Shown here one piece after another: positions 25,176-34,381 of a DNA stretch of 64,000 nucleotides. Below the pieces are notes generated by a model. The model worked only from the letters and a program-made list of their open reading frames with translations. It searched no databases and was not told the origin of the DNA. A program made the translations under genes and the position numbers. The stretch is from Alphaproteobacteria bacterium. Lineage in GTDB: Bacteria > Pseudomonadota > Alphaproteobacteria > Acetobacterales > Acetobacteraceae. The number at the start of each line of letters is the position of its first letter. Position 1 is the first letter of the stretch. The stretch is from positions 32,609-96,608 of the forward strand of contig VGDL01000004.1 in NCBI GenBank assembly GCA_016869735.1, read 5' to 3'.

Positions 25176-25792
25176 GCGGGCAGTTCGCGTTTCCGCTGAC
25201 AGTTGCAGCGCTGCAGGCGCGCATAGCTGACCCCTTAAGGCTACGCGCGGATCGGCCCGCGCCGCCGGAAGATGTGGAACGCGCCGCGCGCGCGGGTGGG
25301 CGCATGACGCCGGCGGCAGTGCTGGTGCCGCTGGTGCTGCACCCGGAACCGACCGTGCTGCTGACCTTGCGCTCGGCTGATTTGAAGGCGCATGCGGGGC
25401 AGGTTTCCTTCCCCGGTGGCCGGCTTGAAGGAGGCGAAGACCCCATCACCGCCGCGCTGCGAGAGACTGAGGAAGAAATCGGCATCCATGCTGGCCTGCC
25501 GGAGATTGTCGGCGAATTGCCGCCCTTGCTGACCGGGACGGGATTTATCATCACGCCGGTGGTGGCGCTGCTGCGCCCGCCTTTTGCGTTGAAGCCTGAT
25601 CCGGGGGAGGTGGCGGAGACGTTTGAATATCCTCTGGCCCATGTGACAGATCCCGCCAAGCCGGAACGCCGGTCACGTGAATTTCGTGGTGAGACGCGGG
25701 AATTCTGGGTCTGGCCGCATGAACGCCATTACATCTGGGGTGCCACCGCTTCCGTGCTGGTGACGCTTGCTTCCGTGCTCCGCCAAGATTGA
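25172..25792 (+). CDS. Nudix hydrolase, CoA pyrophosphatase-like
   Basis: A 206-residue Nudix protein. The Nudix box GGRLEGGEDPITAALRETEE-EIG is complete with the catalytic Glu residues, and the preceding KAHAGQVSFPGG segment is the mark of the CoA pyrophosphatase (NudL/YeaB) group. It likely hydrolyses CoA or related nucleotide diphosphates. It starts at GTG, overlapping the DUF1285 stop by four bases (GTGA). It sits just ahead of the CCA-adding enzyme, an arrangement common in Alphaproteobacteria. Confidence 0.92.
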   Translation: MSGQFAFPLTVAALQARIADPLRLRADRPAPPEDVERAARAGGRMTPAAVLVPLVLHPEPTVLLTLRSADLKAHAGQVSFPGGRLEGGEDPITAALRETEEEIGIHAGLPEIVGELPPLLTGTGFIITPVVALLRPPFALKPDPGEVAETFEYPLAHVTDPAKPERRSREFRGETREFWVWPHERHYIWGATASVLVTLASVLRQD

Positions 25793-25823
25793 GCGCTTAT
25801 GATTGCGGCGAGACAATAAGCCC

Positions 25824-26072
25824 GTGCCCTATCTGATCGAAGCCTTGCTGTTCCTGGCGCCCTTTGCGGCGTTTTTCGTCTGGCGCCGGCTCAATCCGGG
25901 ACGCGAGCCAGGTACCGTATTGCTGGTGCTGGCCGGTTGCGGTGCGGCTTTGATGCTGGCCGGCGCCCTTTGGTATGGGCTGTCACGCGCCAGCGCGCCG
26001 GGTTCGAAATATATCCCCGCCCGGATTGATGGCACCGAAATCACGCCAGGTCATATGGAGCCGCGCCGATGA
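25824..26072 (+). CDS. DUF6111-like small membrane protein
   Basis: An 82-residue protein with two hydrophobic helices (about residues 3-18 and 30-52) and a C-terminal cytosolic tail YIPARIDGTEITPGHMEPRR. The Y-x-PA-x-xDG-x-I-x-PG pattern suits DUF6111. The GTG at 25824 is preferred because the first helix begins directly after it; a TTG at 25803 is the other choice. It lies between Nudix and the CCA enzyme and its stop overlaps the next ATG (ATGA). Role unknown. Confidence 0.78.
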   Translation: MPYLIEALLFLAPFAAFFVWRRLNPGREPGTVLLVLAGCGAALMLAGALWYGLSRASAPGSKYIPARIDGTEITPGHMEPRR

Positions 26073-27280
26073 GCGCGACGGAACAGCGCCTGGCAGCCTT
26101 GCCCGCATTTCTGACCGCGCCCGCCACCGCTAAGGTTTTGGCCGCATTGCCTGGCAGCCGCGCGGTGGGTGGCGCGGTGCGTGATGCTTTGGCGGGCTTG
26201 CCGGTTGCGGATGTGGATATCGCGGCACCACTGCCGCCGGAGGACATCATCGCGCGATTAAGCGCTGCCGGCTGCAAGGTGTTTGAAACCGGCTTGGCGC
26301 ATGGCACGGTGACCGCTGTTTGGGACCATCATCCGATTGAAGTGACGGCGCTAAGGCGCGATGTGCTGACCGATGGCCGCCATGCTGAAGTGGCCTGGAC
26401 GACAGATTGGCGTGAAGACGCGGCGCGGCGCGACTTCACCATCAATGCCATGTCGCTTGGCGCGGATGGTGTGCTGCATGATTACTTCGGCGGGCGTGAG
26501 GATTTGACGCGCGGCGTGGTGCGGTTTGTTGGTGATCCTGCAACGCGTTTGGCCGAGGATTATCTCAGGCTGCTGCGCTTCTTTCGCTTTCAGGCGCGCT
26601 ACGGCAAGGGCGCGCCGGATGCAGTGGCGTTACGCGCCATTCGCGCAGCCATTCCTGGCCTCGCGCGGCTTTCGGTTGAGCGCATCTGGATGGAAATCAA
26701 GCGCATCCTGATGGTGGCGGAACCCGTGCCGGCGCTACGCCTGATGGCAGAGCTTGGCGTATTGCCCGCGATCCTGCCGGAAATTGCTGCACCGGATATT
26801 GAATGTGTTGCGCGGTTGGTGGTGCTTTGGGCGCCGGCAGAAGCCTTGCTTCGCCTTGCGGCTTTGGGCGGTGCCGCGCCAGGGCTTGCTGCGCGGTTGA
26901 AGTTTTCATTGGCTGAGACACGCGCGCTGCGTTTCCTGCAAGAAGCCGAAAAACCAGGCGCGGCGGTTGACGCAGCAGAATTTCGCCGTTGGCGCGCACG
27001 GCATGACGCGGTGGCGTTGGAAACTCAGGAAGCCGCGCTGTGGTTGGCGGATGCGCGCGAAGGTGCCACGCCACTGCGCGCTACGCTGCGCGCAACCTTG
27101 CACACCGAAGCCGCGCCGGTTTTTCCCCTACAGGGGCGTGATCTTTTGGCAGCGGGTGCCACCCCCGGCCCGGCACTCGGTGCGCTATTGGCGCGGGTTG
27201 AGACGTTTTGGATCGCGGGGGGGTGCGTTGCGGATCACGCCGCCTGCCTTGCGGAAGCAAAACGGTTGATGGCGGCGTAA
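26069..27280 (+). CDS. cca: CCA tRNA nucleotidyltransferase (class II)
   Basis: This enzyme adds or repairs the 3' CCA end of tRNA. The 403-residue protein has the class II nucleotidyltransferase head: GGAVRDALAG, the catalytic DVDIA, RRDFTINAMS, and the DPATRLAEDYLRLLRFFRFQ segment. An alpha-helical tail follows. Poly(A) polymerase of the same family is the alternative, but Alphaproteobacteria commonly have this gene next to Nudix. It is coupled to the previous gene by ATGA and ends 21 bases from a convergent GNAT gene. Confidence 0.93.
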   Translation: MSATEQRLAALPAFLTAPATAKVLAALPGSRAVGGAVRDALAGLPVADVDIAAPLPPEDIIARLSAAGCKVFETGLAHGTVTAVWDHHPIEVTALRRDVLTDGRHAEVAWTTDWREDAARRDFTINAMSLGADGVLHDYFGGREDLTRGVVRFVGDPATRLAEDYLRLLRFFRFQARYGKGAPDAVALRAIRAAIPGLARLSVERIWMEIKRILMVAEPVPALRLMAELGVLPAILPEIAAPDIECVARLVVLWAPAEALLRLAALGGAAPGLAARLKFSLAETRALRFLQEAEKPGAAVDAAEFRRWRARHDAVALETQEAALWLADAREGATPLRATLRATLHTEAAPVFPLQGRDLLAAGATPGPALGALLARVETFWIAGGCVADHAACLAEAKRLMAA

Positions 27281-27301
27281 ACTTCGCCACAACCGTATGG
27301 G

Positions 27302-27814
27302 TTACTCAGGATTCGGGCGTGGTCTTGCCAGGCGCTGTTCCAAGACTTCCTTGCCCCATTGATCGCCAGCATATTCTTCAAGGCACATAAACCCTGCCCT
27401 TTCATATAAATGCCGCGCCGCTTCCAGGCCCTTGAAGGTCCATAAATGGGTTTCCCTGAATTCCATCTGATCCGCGAAACGCAAGGCTGTGGCCAATAAG
27501 GCTTGGCCAAGACCCATGCCGCGAAAGGCATCATCCATGATGAACCAGCGCAAATGCGCGCGGCCTTCGCCCAAATCCTCACCATCAATGGCGATTGAAC
27601 CGATGATGCGGTCATCCTGCATGGCAACCCAGATGCCATTCCGGGGATGGTTCAGCCGGGCACAAAAGGATGCCAAACCGCGCGCGACAACAGCTTCAAA
27701 ATGCTGCCCGAAACCGGCATTGGCCGCGTAGTACAGGGCGTGCATTTCCGTCACGCGTCCAATCAGGCCAGGGCGATAGCCGGCCAGGATGCAGTTGCTG
27801 GCGTGATTGGTCAT
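27302..27814 (-). CDS. GNAT-family N-acetyltransferase
   Basis: A 170-residue GNAT protein. The acetyl-CoA binding motif appears as DDAFRGMGLGQALLATALRF, preceded by the strand IAIDGEDLGEGRAHLRWFIM and followed by WTFKGLEAARHLYERAGF. The substrate is unknown; the N-terminus resembles MarR-associated GNAT proteins (LIGRVTEMHALYY), but no HTH part is present here. It is a stand-alone gene convergent with cca. Confidence 0.88.
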   Translation of the reverse strand: MTNHASNCILAGYRPGLIGRVTEMHALYYAANAGFGQHFEAVVARGLASFCARLNHPRNGIWVAMQDDRIIGSIAIDGEDLGEGRAHLRWFIMDDAFRGMGLGQALLATALRFADQMEFRETHLWTFKGLEAARHLYERAGFMCLEEYAGDQWGKEVLEQRLARPRPNPE

Positions 27815-27883
27815 AGCCGGTTCACTTCATTCCTGAAGCATCGCAGTTTTATGGATGATGTCGCCTAGCTGCGAAGGTTGCGG

Positions 27884-29497
27884 CTATTTCGGCAGCACCG
27901 CCTGCAAGGAAGTCCGCACATGCACCGCCGCCGGGCCGGGTGCCGCCAAGACTTCCGCCAGCTTCGGCATATCCGCATCCGTTTCAATCCGCGTCACGGG
28001 CACATTGAAGGCCGCGCACCAGGTCGCGAAATCCGGATTTTCCAGGCTGGTGCCGCTGACGCGCCCCGGATGGACGCGTTCCTGATGGATGCGGATGGAC
28101 GCATAGGAAGCATTGTCAGACAGGATCATCTTAAGCGGCACACCACGCGCCACCGCCACCGCGAATTCTCCGCCTGTCATGAGCGCGCCGCCATCACCGA
28201 CCAGCGCAATCACCTGCCGGCCAGGGTAGCGCAACGCCGCGGCCACGCCAGCGGGCACACCAAAACCCATGGCACCCGAAACCGGCGCCAGTAGCCGGCG
28301 CGGCGAAACCCAGGCGATCTTGCGATAGAAGGGCGCGCCGAAAGTGCCGGCATCAAGCGCGATCATCGCATCCGGCGCGGCGATTTCACCAATCAGCTTC
28401 GCAATGCGCGCGAAGGCAACGCCATCATTATGCGTGGTGGGTGCCACTTGGCTGTCCGCGGTTTGTAAATCGCGTAGTTTTTTTGCCCAGGCGCTGCGCG
28501 CGGTGGGTGCCGCCGGTCTCTCGGCGCCAAGCGCGGCCAGTACGGCGCGGGCATCGGCGGCGACCGCAAGCTCGGTGGGAAAATGCCAGCCCAGGAAGCG
28601 CGGTTCGGCACAGATATGCGCCAAACGCTGGCCGGGCGAGGGCCAAATCCAACCCTGCGTGGTGATATCGGTCAACCGCGTGCCAAGCGCCACCACCAAA
28701 TCCGCATCGGCAAAGGCAGCGCGCTGAGCATCCGGGTTACGCAGCCCAAGATCACCCGCGTAAAGCGCGTGATCATTCGGGAAAAGATCCTGCCGGCGGA
28801 AGGAAACCGCGACCGGGGTCTGCCAAGCCTCGGCAAAGGCGAGCAAGGCTTCGCGCCCGCCTGGCGTGTCAATCGCATGGCCCGCAAGGATGATGGGGCG
28901 TTCCGCGCCACGCAGCATGGCGGCAAGCCGCGCAACATCATCGGGCGCGGGCTGCGCCGCTGCGGCGATGGTGGCGGGCGGGATCGGCGCGGCGCAGGGT
29001 TCGGCCAGCACATCTTCCGGCAGGCTGAGCACCACCGGCCCCGGCACGCCCTGCATCGCCATGGCATAGGCGCGCGCGATCAATTCCGGCACTTGGTCTG
29101 CGCTGGTGGCTTCCCCCACCCATTTCGCAATGCCGCCGAACATGCGGGCATAGTCAATTTCCTGGAAGGCATTGCGGCGCAAATCGCGCTTTTCCACCTG
29201 CCCGATCAGCAGGATCATCGGCACCGCATCCTGTTCCGCCGTATGCAGCGCGATGGAGGCATTGCAGGCGCCGGGGCCCCGTGAGACCAGCACCACGCCG
29301 GGCTTGCCGGTCATTTTGCCATCGGCCACCGCCATGAAGCCCGCGCCGCCTTCGCTGCGGCAGGTAACAAGATCCATGCGCGGATGGGCATGCAGCGCAT
29401 CCAGCAGCGCAATGTAACTTTCGCCGGGGACACAAAAGGCGCGGTCAATGCCTTGCGCGGCGAGGAATTCAATCAGGGCTTCGGCAGCAGTTTTCAT
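27884..29497 (-). CDS. thiamine-diphosphate-dependent enzyme (acetolactate synthase large-subunit-like)
   Basis: A 537-residue ThDP enzyme with the three domains of the family. The catalytic Glu is in CVPGESYIALL near residue 25, the FAD-like or pseudo-domain lies at about 190-330, and the ThDP motif GDGG is in ALVGDGGALMTGGEFAVAVA, followed by the Mg ligand region SDNASYASI. True anabolic IlvB is longer and normally linked to ilvH; here no ilvH is present, so this is likely a catabolic decarboxylase or lyase. It is divergent from a Bug receptor gene, which hints at an acid substrate. Confidence 0.88.
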   Translation of the reverse strand: MKTAAEALIEFLAAQGIDRAFCVPGESYIALLDALHAHPRMDLVTCRSEGGAGFMAVADGKMTGKPGVVLVSRGPGACNASIALHTAEQDAVPMILLIGQVEKRDLRRNAFQEIDYARMFGGIAKWVGEATSADQVPELIARAYAMAMQGVPGPVVLSLPEDVLAEPCAAPIPPATIAAAAQPAPDDVARLAAMLRGAERPIILAGHAIDTPGGREALLAFAEAWQTPVAVSFRRQDLFPNDHALYAGDLGLRNPDAQRAAFADADLVVALGTRLTDITTQGWIWPSPGQRLAHICAEPRFLGWHFPTELAVAADARAVLAALGAERPAAPTARSAWAKKLRDLQTADSQVAPTTHNDGVAFARIAKLIGEIAAPDAMIALDAGTFGAPFYRKIAWVSPRRLLAPVSGAMGFGVPAGVAAALRYPGRQVIALVGDGGALMTGGEFAVAVARGVPLKMILSDNASYASIRIHQERVHPGRVSGTSLENPDFATWCAAFNVPVTRIETDADMPKLAEVLAAPGPAAVHVRTSLQAVLPK

Positions 29498-29620
29498 GGT
29501 AGCGATCCTTCCTGCTCAAAGGGATAGCTCAGCCGTGCCCTATGATCCATGGCGCGCCCGCGGAAATTCTGTATAAGCCGCTGATCAGGGAAAAGCTTCA
29601 ATAGGGAGGAAATCCATTCC

Positions 29621-30601
29621 ATGCTGATCACGCGTCGCGCGGCCTTGGCGCTTACACTTGCCACCCCCGCCTTTGCATCCGCACGCGCCCAGGGTTCCTG
29701 GCGTCCGGACCGGCCCATGCGAATCATTGTCCCCTTCGCCCCAGGGGGGGCCACCGATGTGGTGGCGCGTTTGGTGGCGGATGCCGCCGGGCAGATGCTC
29801 GGCCAGAATATGGTGATCGAAAATCGCGCCGGTGGCGCGGCGGGGCTGATTGGTTCTGAAGCGGCGGCCAAATCCGCAGCGGATGGCTATACGATCATGA
29901 TCCATTCCAACGCGCATGTGATTGCACCCAGCCTGGTGGCGCGGATGCCTTTTGACCCGATTGCGGATTTCGCCGCGGTTGCGCATTTGGGCCGCATTCC
30001 GCAGGTGCTGGTGATCAATCGCAGTATTCCTGCGACGGATATGCAATCCTTGCTGGTATGGCTGCGCGCGAATTCGGGGAAGATCAATTTTGCTTCCGCC
30101 GGCATCGGTAGCGCCAATCACCTGACATCCGAAGTGTTTCGCGCCGCGGTGCCGGGCGTTGAAATACAGATGGTGCAGTATCGCGGCGGCGGCCCTGCCA
30201 TGGCGGCGGTGATTTCGGGGGAAGCGCATATGGCAGTGGACCCGACCGCGTCTGCCACTTCGCATATCCGCGCTGGCACGGTGCGCCCGATTGCCATTTC
30301 AGGCGCGAAGCGCGTGGCGAGCTTGCCTGAAATTCCCGCCGCGACCGAAGCCGGCCTGCCCGCCTGGGCTGGTGCCGCCTGGATTGGCGCCTTTGTGCCT
30401 GCGCAGACGCCGCGCGGCATTGTGGAAACGCTGAACGCGACCTTCAATGCGGCGATGGAACGCATCAAGCCGCGCTTGGCGGATATTGGGATTGAAATTG
30501 AACCCCAATACGCGACGACAGCTTCCTTCAACACCTATGTGCGAGAGGAATTGGCGCGCAGTGCCGGCGTGCTGCGCGCGGCGGGTGTGAAAGCGGAATA
30601 G
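29621..30601 (+). CDS. Bug-family tripartite tricarboxylate transporter receptor (first)
   Basis: A periplasmic receptor of the Bug/TctC type, 326 residues. Signal peptide ITRRAALALTLATPAFASAR is followed by the family start RPMRIIVPFAPGGATDVVAR and the GSEAAAKSAADGYTIMIHSN segment. The companion TctA/TctB membrane genes are absent here, as is usual for the many orphan Bug receptors. The ligand is likely a carboxylate. Ribosome binding site AGGGAGG. It shares a promoter gap with the divergent ThDP gene and converges on DUF4139 four bases away. Confidence 0.93.
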   Translation: MLITRRAALALTLATPAFASARAQGSWRPDRPMRIIVPFAPGGATDVVARLVADAAGQMLGQNMVIENRAGGAAGLIGSEAAAKSAADGYTIMIHSNAHVIAPSLVARMPFDPIADFAAVAHLGRIPQVLVINRSIPATDMQSLLVWLRANSGKINFASAGIGSANHLTSEVFRAAVPGVEIQMVQYRGGGPAMAAVISGEAHMAVDPTASATSHIRAGTVRPIAISGAKRVASLPEIPAATEAGLPAWAGAAWIGAFVPAQTPRGIVETLNATFNAAMERIKPRLADIGIEIEPQYATTASFNTYVREELARSAGVLRAAGVKAE

Positions 30602-30605
30602 GCTT

Positions 30606-32591
30606 TCAGCCGCCTTGCTGCAGTAGCGCCACTACGGCGCGCTGCCAGGCTTCAAAGGCGCGGCTTGATGCTGCGCCTTTCGCCTCTGCCTCTCGGCTGG
30701 CGGCATTCAGCCGCTGACGCGCGGTCTGTTGTTCCCCGCCGGTGCGATCTTCTACCGCTTGGCGGGCGCGCAGCAGTGCCTGATCGGCGGAACGTGCTTC
30801 GCGCGCTGCAAGCCGCGCGCTGTCTAATAGGACGCGGATTTGCTGAAGAGCGGTGATGGTGCTGGCGAGTATGTCGCGCCCCGGCACATCAGCGCCAGTG
30901 CGCGCCAGGATTTCCTGCAATCTTTCAACCGAACCCGGCGCGCCGGGAAGGCGGCGGAACGACGCTTCCAAATCAAATTGCGCTGACTGCAACAGGGCGG
31001 GATCGCCCAGCGCCTGATCCCAGAGTGAAACATCTCGGCGTTGGTCGCGTTCAAAGCTAAGCCTGACGGTCTTGGGCTGCGCTTCCAGGCGCGTTTCATG
31101 ACGGAGGCCGAATTCCCCTTCCGCCGCTACCGGGAACCGCGGTGTGGCGCCGGGGCGGCGCGGCAGGTCAATCACCATCAGGCCATTGGCGCCGCGCGGA
31201 TCAATCGCGATTGCGGTTTCTTCAATGTTTTTGGCTTCGATACTGATGAAGCCACGCCGTGGCGCGCTGCGCGTGATTTCTTCGCGGTTACTGTTTTGGC
31301 TGGAAAGCCGCAGATCGCGGTCCCGCGCGAAGGCGATCAGCCGTTGATCACCTGGCGACAGGGCGCGCAATTCCGCATCACCCAAAAAATTCGGCACATC
31401 CGGCCCGCCATAAACCGTGATCAGCCCATCCGGCAGCACGTGGTTGGAGGTGTTGCGGAAGCGCAGCGCTTGCAGCGGGTGTGCCGCCGCCAAATCCTGC
31501 ACCCACCAAAGCCGTTCCGCTGGCAGGTTGAGATCAAGGAAGGGCAGGTTGGCGGTTTCGCCGCTGCGGATGGTGACAGGTTGTTCCAGGGTAAAGGCTA
31601 CGCGCCCGGCGGCAGCTTCAGCCGCGACATTGACGGCGAGTGGCGCGGGTGCGGCTTCGGTACGCATTGCGGCGCGCGGTGCAGGGGCTGGTGCGGGTGG
31701 CGGTGCCATCATGGGTGCTGCCGCTGCCACCATGGGCTGAGCGCCCGTATCGGGCGTTACGCGAATGGCTTCAGTAACGCGCACCGGCAATTCAGGGCGC
31801 GGCACGGTGATGGGTTGGAAGATCGGCTGATGGAAGGCCGCCGCATCATCCGATACCAGGGAAATCCGCACGCCTTCCCAATCACTGCCTGACGCGTTTT
31901 CGACCACGGCCCAGCCCATCAGCCGCGCTTGCCCCCCGGTTGCACCAAGCGATGGCGCCATCAGCCGATAGGAAGGCTTCCAAAGCGGCGCGCCGGCAAT
32001 ATAGATCACCGCTACCTGCCGAGCGCGATCAGACCTCAGGCGGATTTCGATGCGCCTTTCATCATCGCTGCGCGCCGCAGCCAAGGCTTCCGCCGCGCGT
32101 GCGACCCGGGCAGCCAGCGCGGGGTCGGTAAGCGTGACCTCATCGCCCGATTTCAGCAGAACAGAAAGCAAACCACACGGGCCAATCAGTGAAACATGCA
32201 AGCCCGCGTCGGTTTCGGCAGCGGTGGCGATGCGGCCACGCGCGCCGGCGGCTTCCACTTCCTGGCCGCGCAAGGCATTCAGCAAGCTGGTACGGTTTTC
32301 GAAATCAGCAGGGCGCAACGGCAGGCCGCGAAACGCCTCATTCAACAAATCCCGCGCCGGCAGACTTAGGCCCTCAACACGCCCGGCGGGATCAAGGATC
32401 ATCAGCGATCGCAGCAGATCATCCACATCGCCAAGCGGGGCGCGAAACACCACCGGCTGGTTGGCCGCGACTTCGCCGGCGCGTTCAATCTGCGCGATAC
32501 CGGCAGAGGAAAGCGTGACACCGCGTATCGGCATTTCCGCTGCGAGCGCAGCGGGGGCAATCAGCGTAAGGGCAAGGCTGGCGCGACGCAT
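30606..32591 (-). CDS. DUF4139 domain-containing protein
   Basis: A 661-residue protein with a probable signal peptide (RRASLALTLIAPAALA). The DUF4139 region covers roughly residues 190-500, recognisable in the VIYIAGAPLWKPSYRLMAPS stretch, WAVVENASGSDWEGVRISLV, and NREEITRSAPRRGFISIEAK. A Pro/Ala-rich linker lies near residues 290-320 and a predicted helical tail closes the protein. Function unknown; it is probably exported. The ATG has CGGAG upstream. It is convergent with the Bug gene. Confidence 0.87.
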   Translation of the reverse strand: MRRASLALTLIAPAALAAEMPIRGVTLSSAGIAQIERAGEVAANQPVVFRAPLGDVDDLLRSLMILDPAGRVEGLSLPARDLLNEAFRGLPLRPADFENRTSLLNALRGQEVEAAGARGRIATAAETDAGLHVSLIGPCGLLSVLLKSGDEVTLTDPALAARVARAAEALAAARSDDERRIEIRLRSDRARQVAVIYIAGAPLWKPSYRLMAPSLGATGGQARLMGWAVVENASGSDWEGVRISLVSDDAAAFHQPIFQPITVPRPELPVRVTEAIRVTPDTGAQPMVAAAAPMMAPPPAPAPAPRAAMRTEAAPAPLAVNVAAEAAAGRVAFTLEQPVTIRSGETANLPFLDLNLPAERLWWVQDLAAAHPLQALRFRNTSNHVLPDGLITVYGGPDVPNFLGDAELRALSPGDQRLIAFARDRDLRLSSQNSNREEITRSAPRRGFISIEAKNIEETAIAIDPRGANGLMVIDLPRRPGATPRFPVAAEGEFGLRHETRLEAQPKTVRLSFERDQRRDVSLWDQALGDPALLQSAQFDLEASFRRLPGAPGSVERLQEILARTGADVPGRDILASTITALQQIRVLLDSARLAAREARSADQALLRARQAVEDRTGGEQQTARQRLNAASREAEAKGAASSRAFEAWQRAVVALLQQGG

Positions 32592-32645
32592 GGGGTGGCT
32601 CCGTCAATGGCAGCGATACGTATTTGCGTTCCCAAAGCGGCGTTC

Positions 32646-33104
32646 TTAGGGCGCCCTTACCGGGCGATTGGCATGGCTTGATTGCGGCACGCCGCGATTG
32701 AGCGACATATGCGAATGGACGCACAGCCAAGCGCCTTCCCTGCCGTGAAAGATCATGGTGGCGCGGCCCGGACGATCAAAGCGCGTGCCATCCGGGTGAA
32801 AGCCTGTGCTGGTCCAGGGTGCCACAAGAACCACCATGGATTTGTCATCCGATGCCAGCACATGGGTTTCCAAAAGCGTGAAGCAGAAATCATCTGTCTT
32901 GGGCCAGACATTATCCCATTGCGTCGCCTGCCATGCGGCAAGCCCGGGGATCACATCACGATGCGTGCCAAAGGCGAGAACATCCGGATGGAAAAGCGGG
33001 CGCGCCGAAGCGTAATCCACGTCGCGCACAAAACCGGCGAAGCGATCCAGCCAAGCATGAAACCAGGCACGCGTTGCGGTATCGGCCTTTGGTAGATCAA
33101 TCAT
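32646..33104 (-). CDS. NTF2/SnoaL-like fold protein
   Basis: A 152-residue protein with an NTF2-like alpha-beta fold: an N-terminal helix (TATRAWFHAWLDRFAGFV), RPLFHPDVLAFGTH, then strands ending RATMIFHGREGAWLCVHSHM-S. The closing WxCVHSHxSL stretch is common in the nuclear transport factor 2/ketosteroid isomerase-like (DUF4440-related) group. No enzymatic role can be assigned. The ATG at 33104 has AGAAGGA upstream; an upstream start at 33128 is not needed. It is separated from the divergent Ldh gene by 166 bases with no other gene. Confidence 0.82.
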   Translation of the reverse strand: MIDLPKADTATRAWFHAWLDRFAGFVRDVDYASARPLFHPDVLAFGTHRDVIPGLAAWQATQWDNVWPKTDDFCFTLLETHVLASDDKSMVVLVAPWTSTGFHPDGTRFDRPGRATMIFHGREGAWLCVHSHMSLNRGVPQSSHANRPVRAP

Positions 33105-33270
33105 GGCGCGTGTTCCTTCTGTTTCCACACTGTTAGCCTGAGCCGAAGCGGCAGTGCTTTCAAGCTCTGCGGCCAGAGGCTTGCCCGGCCGGGGCGGTCG
33201 GGCTTAGCCTTTGGGGAACAGGCCGCAACCGCGATGTGACGCCTTGGCGTATTGTTCAGGGGGAAATACC

Positions 33271-34320
33271 ATGCCGAAACTCAGTGCAGATCGTGTCAAG
33301 GAGATTGGCCGCGCACTTCTGATGGCTGCCGGCGCACCGGCGGATGAGGCGGAAACAGTCGCGCGGCATTGCACCAGCGCCAATCTGGTAGGCCATGATT
33401 CGCATGGGATCATCATGATCCCTGGCTATATCGAAAGGATCAAGGTTGGGCATATCGTGCCCGGGGCGCCGTGGAAGATTGTGCAGGAATCCGCGACCAC
33501 ATCAGTGATTGATGGCCATTGGGGCTTTGGCTACGTCGCCAATGAAAAGGCCATGCGCTACACTATCGAAAAGGCGCAGAAATCCAATGTTGCCGCCGCA
33601 ACCGTGTTTCGGCAGGGACATATCGGGCGCTTGGCGAGCTATCCGCTGATGGCCGCTGAAGCGGGCATGATTGGGATTTGTACAGCGGATTCTGGGCGTT
33701 CGCCCAAGGCCGTGGCACCTTTTGGTGGCCGCGAAGCACGGCTTGGCACCAACCCGATTTCCATTGCGGTGCCATCCGATTTGGCCGGGCCATTTGTGCT
33801 GGATATGGCAACCTCAGCCGCCGCGGCGGGCAAGGTATTTCTGGCGCAAGCGCGCGGGCAGGAAGTGCCGGATGGCTGGGTGATTGGCGCAGATGGCAAG
33901 CCCACGCGTGATCCTTCGCAATTGAAGAAGGGGGGCGCGCTGCTGCCACTCGGCGGTACGGAAGGCTATAAGGGCTTTGGTCTGGCGGCGATGGTGGAAA
34001 TCCTCTGCGGCTTGCTGACGGGGCTTGGCTTTGGTGTGGAACCGACGGGTCGCCATAATGACGGCTGCTTTATGGCGGTGTTCAAGGTGGATGCCTTCCG
34101 CCCGCTGGCGCAATTCAAGCAGGAAGTCGCCGATTTCGCGCGCTATCTGAAGGACACGCCGCCGGCTGAGGGCAGCCAGGGCGTCTTTTATCCCGGCGAG
34201 CTCGAGGCCATGCGTGAAGCGGATCGCCGCGCCAATGGCATTGAGATTGAAGATAAGACGATTGAGGTATTGACCAAGCTTGCCGGTGAATTGGGTGTGT
34301 CCGGCAAGCTTGGATTGTAG
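33271..34320 (+). CDS. Ldh-family (malate/L-lactate type-2) oxidoreductase
   Basis: An NAD(P)-dependent dehydrogenase of the malate/lactate/ureidoglycolate dehydrogenase fold, 349 residues. Family features are the N-terminal ANLVGHDSHGIIMIPGYIER with the catalytic His, then VIDGHWGFGYVANEKAM and the substrate-domain GGREARLGTNPISIAVP. The ATG at 33271 has AGGGGG upstream. It likely oxidises a 2-hydroxy acid to the 2-oxo acid. It starts a run of acid-metabolism genes with the hydratase, two D-hydroxyacid dehydrogenases and an MFS carrier downstream on both strands. Confidence 0.9.
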   Translation: MPKLSADRVKEIGRALLMAAGAPADEAETVARHCTSANLVGHDSHGIIMIPGYIERIKVGHIVPGAPWKIVQESATTSVIDGHWGFGYVANEKAMRYTIEKAQKSNVAAATVFRQGHIGRLASYPLMAAEAGMIGICTADSGRSPKAVAPFGGREARLGTNPISIAVPSDLAGPFVLDMATSAAAAGKVFLAQARGQEVPDGWVIGADGKPTRDPSQLKKGGALLPLGGTEGYKGFGLAAMVEILCGLLTGLGFGVEPTGRHNDGCFMAVFKVDAFRPLAQFKQEVADFARYLKDTPPAEGSQGVFYPGELEAMREADRRANGIEIEDKTIEVLTKLAGELGVSGKLGL

Positions 34321-34381
34321 CGTCTGATCCACAAAGGCGTTGAGCCGGAGCGGTGAAGCAGCCGGTCAAACGACGTTCCCG

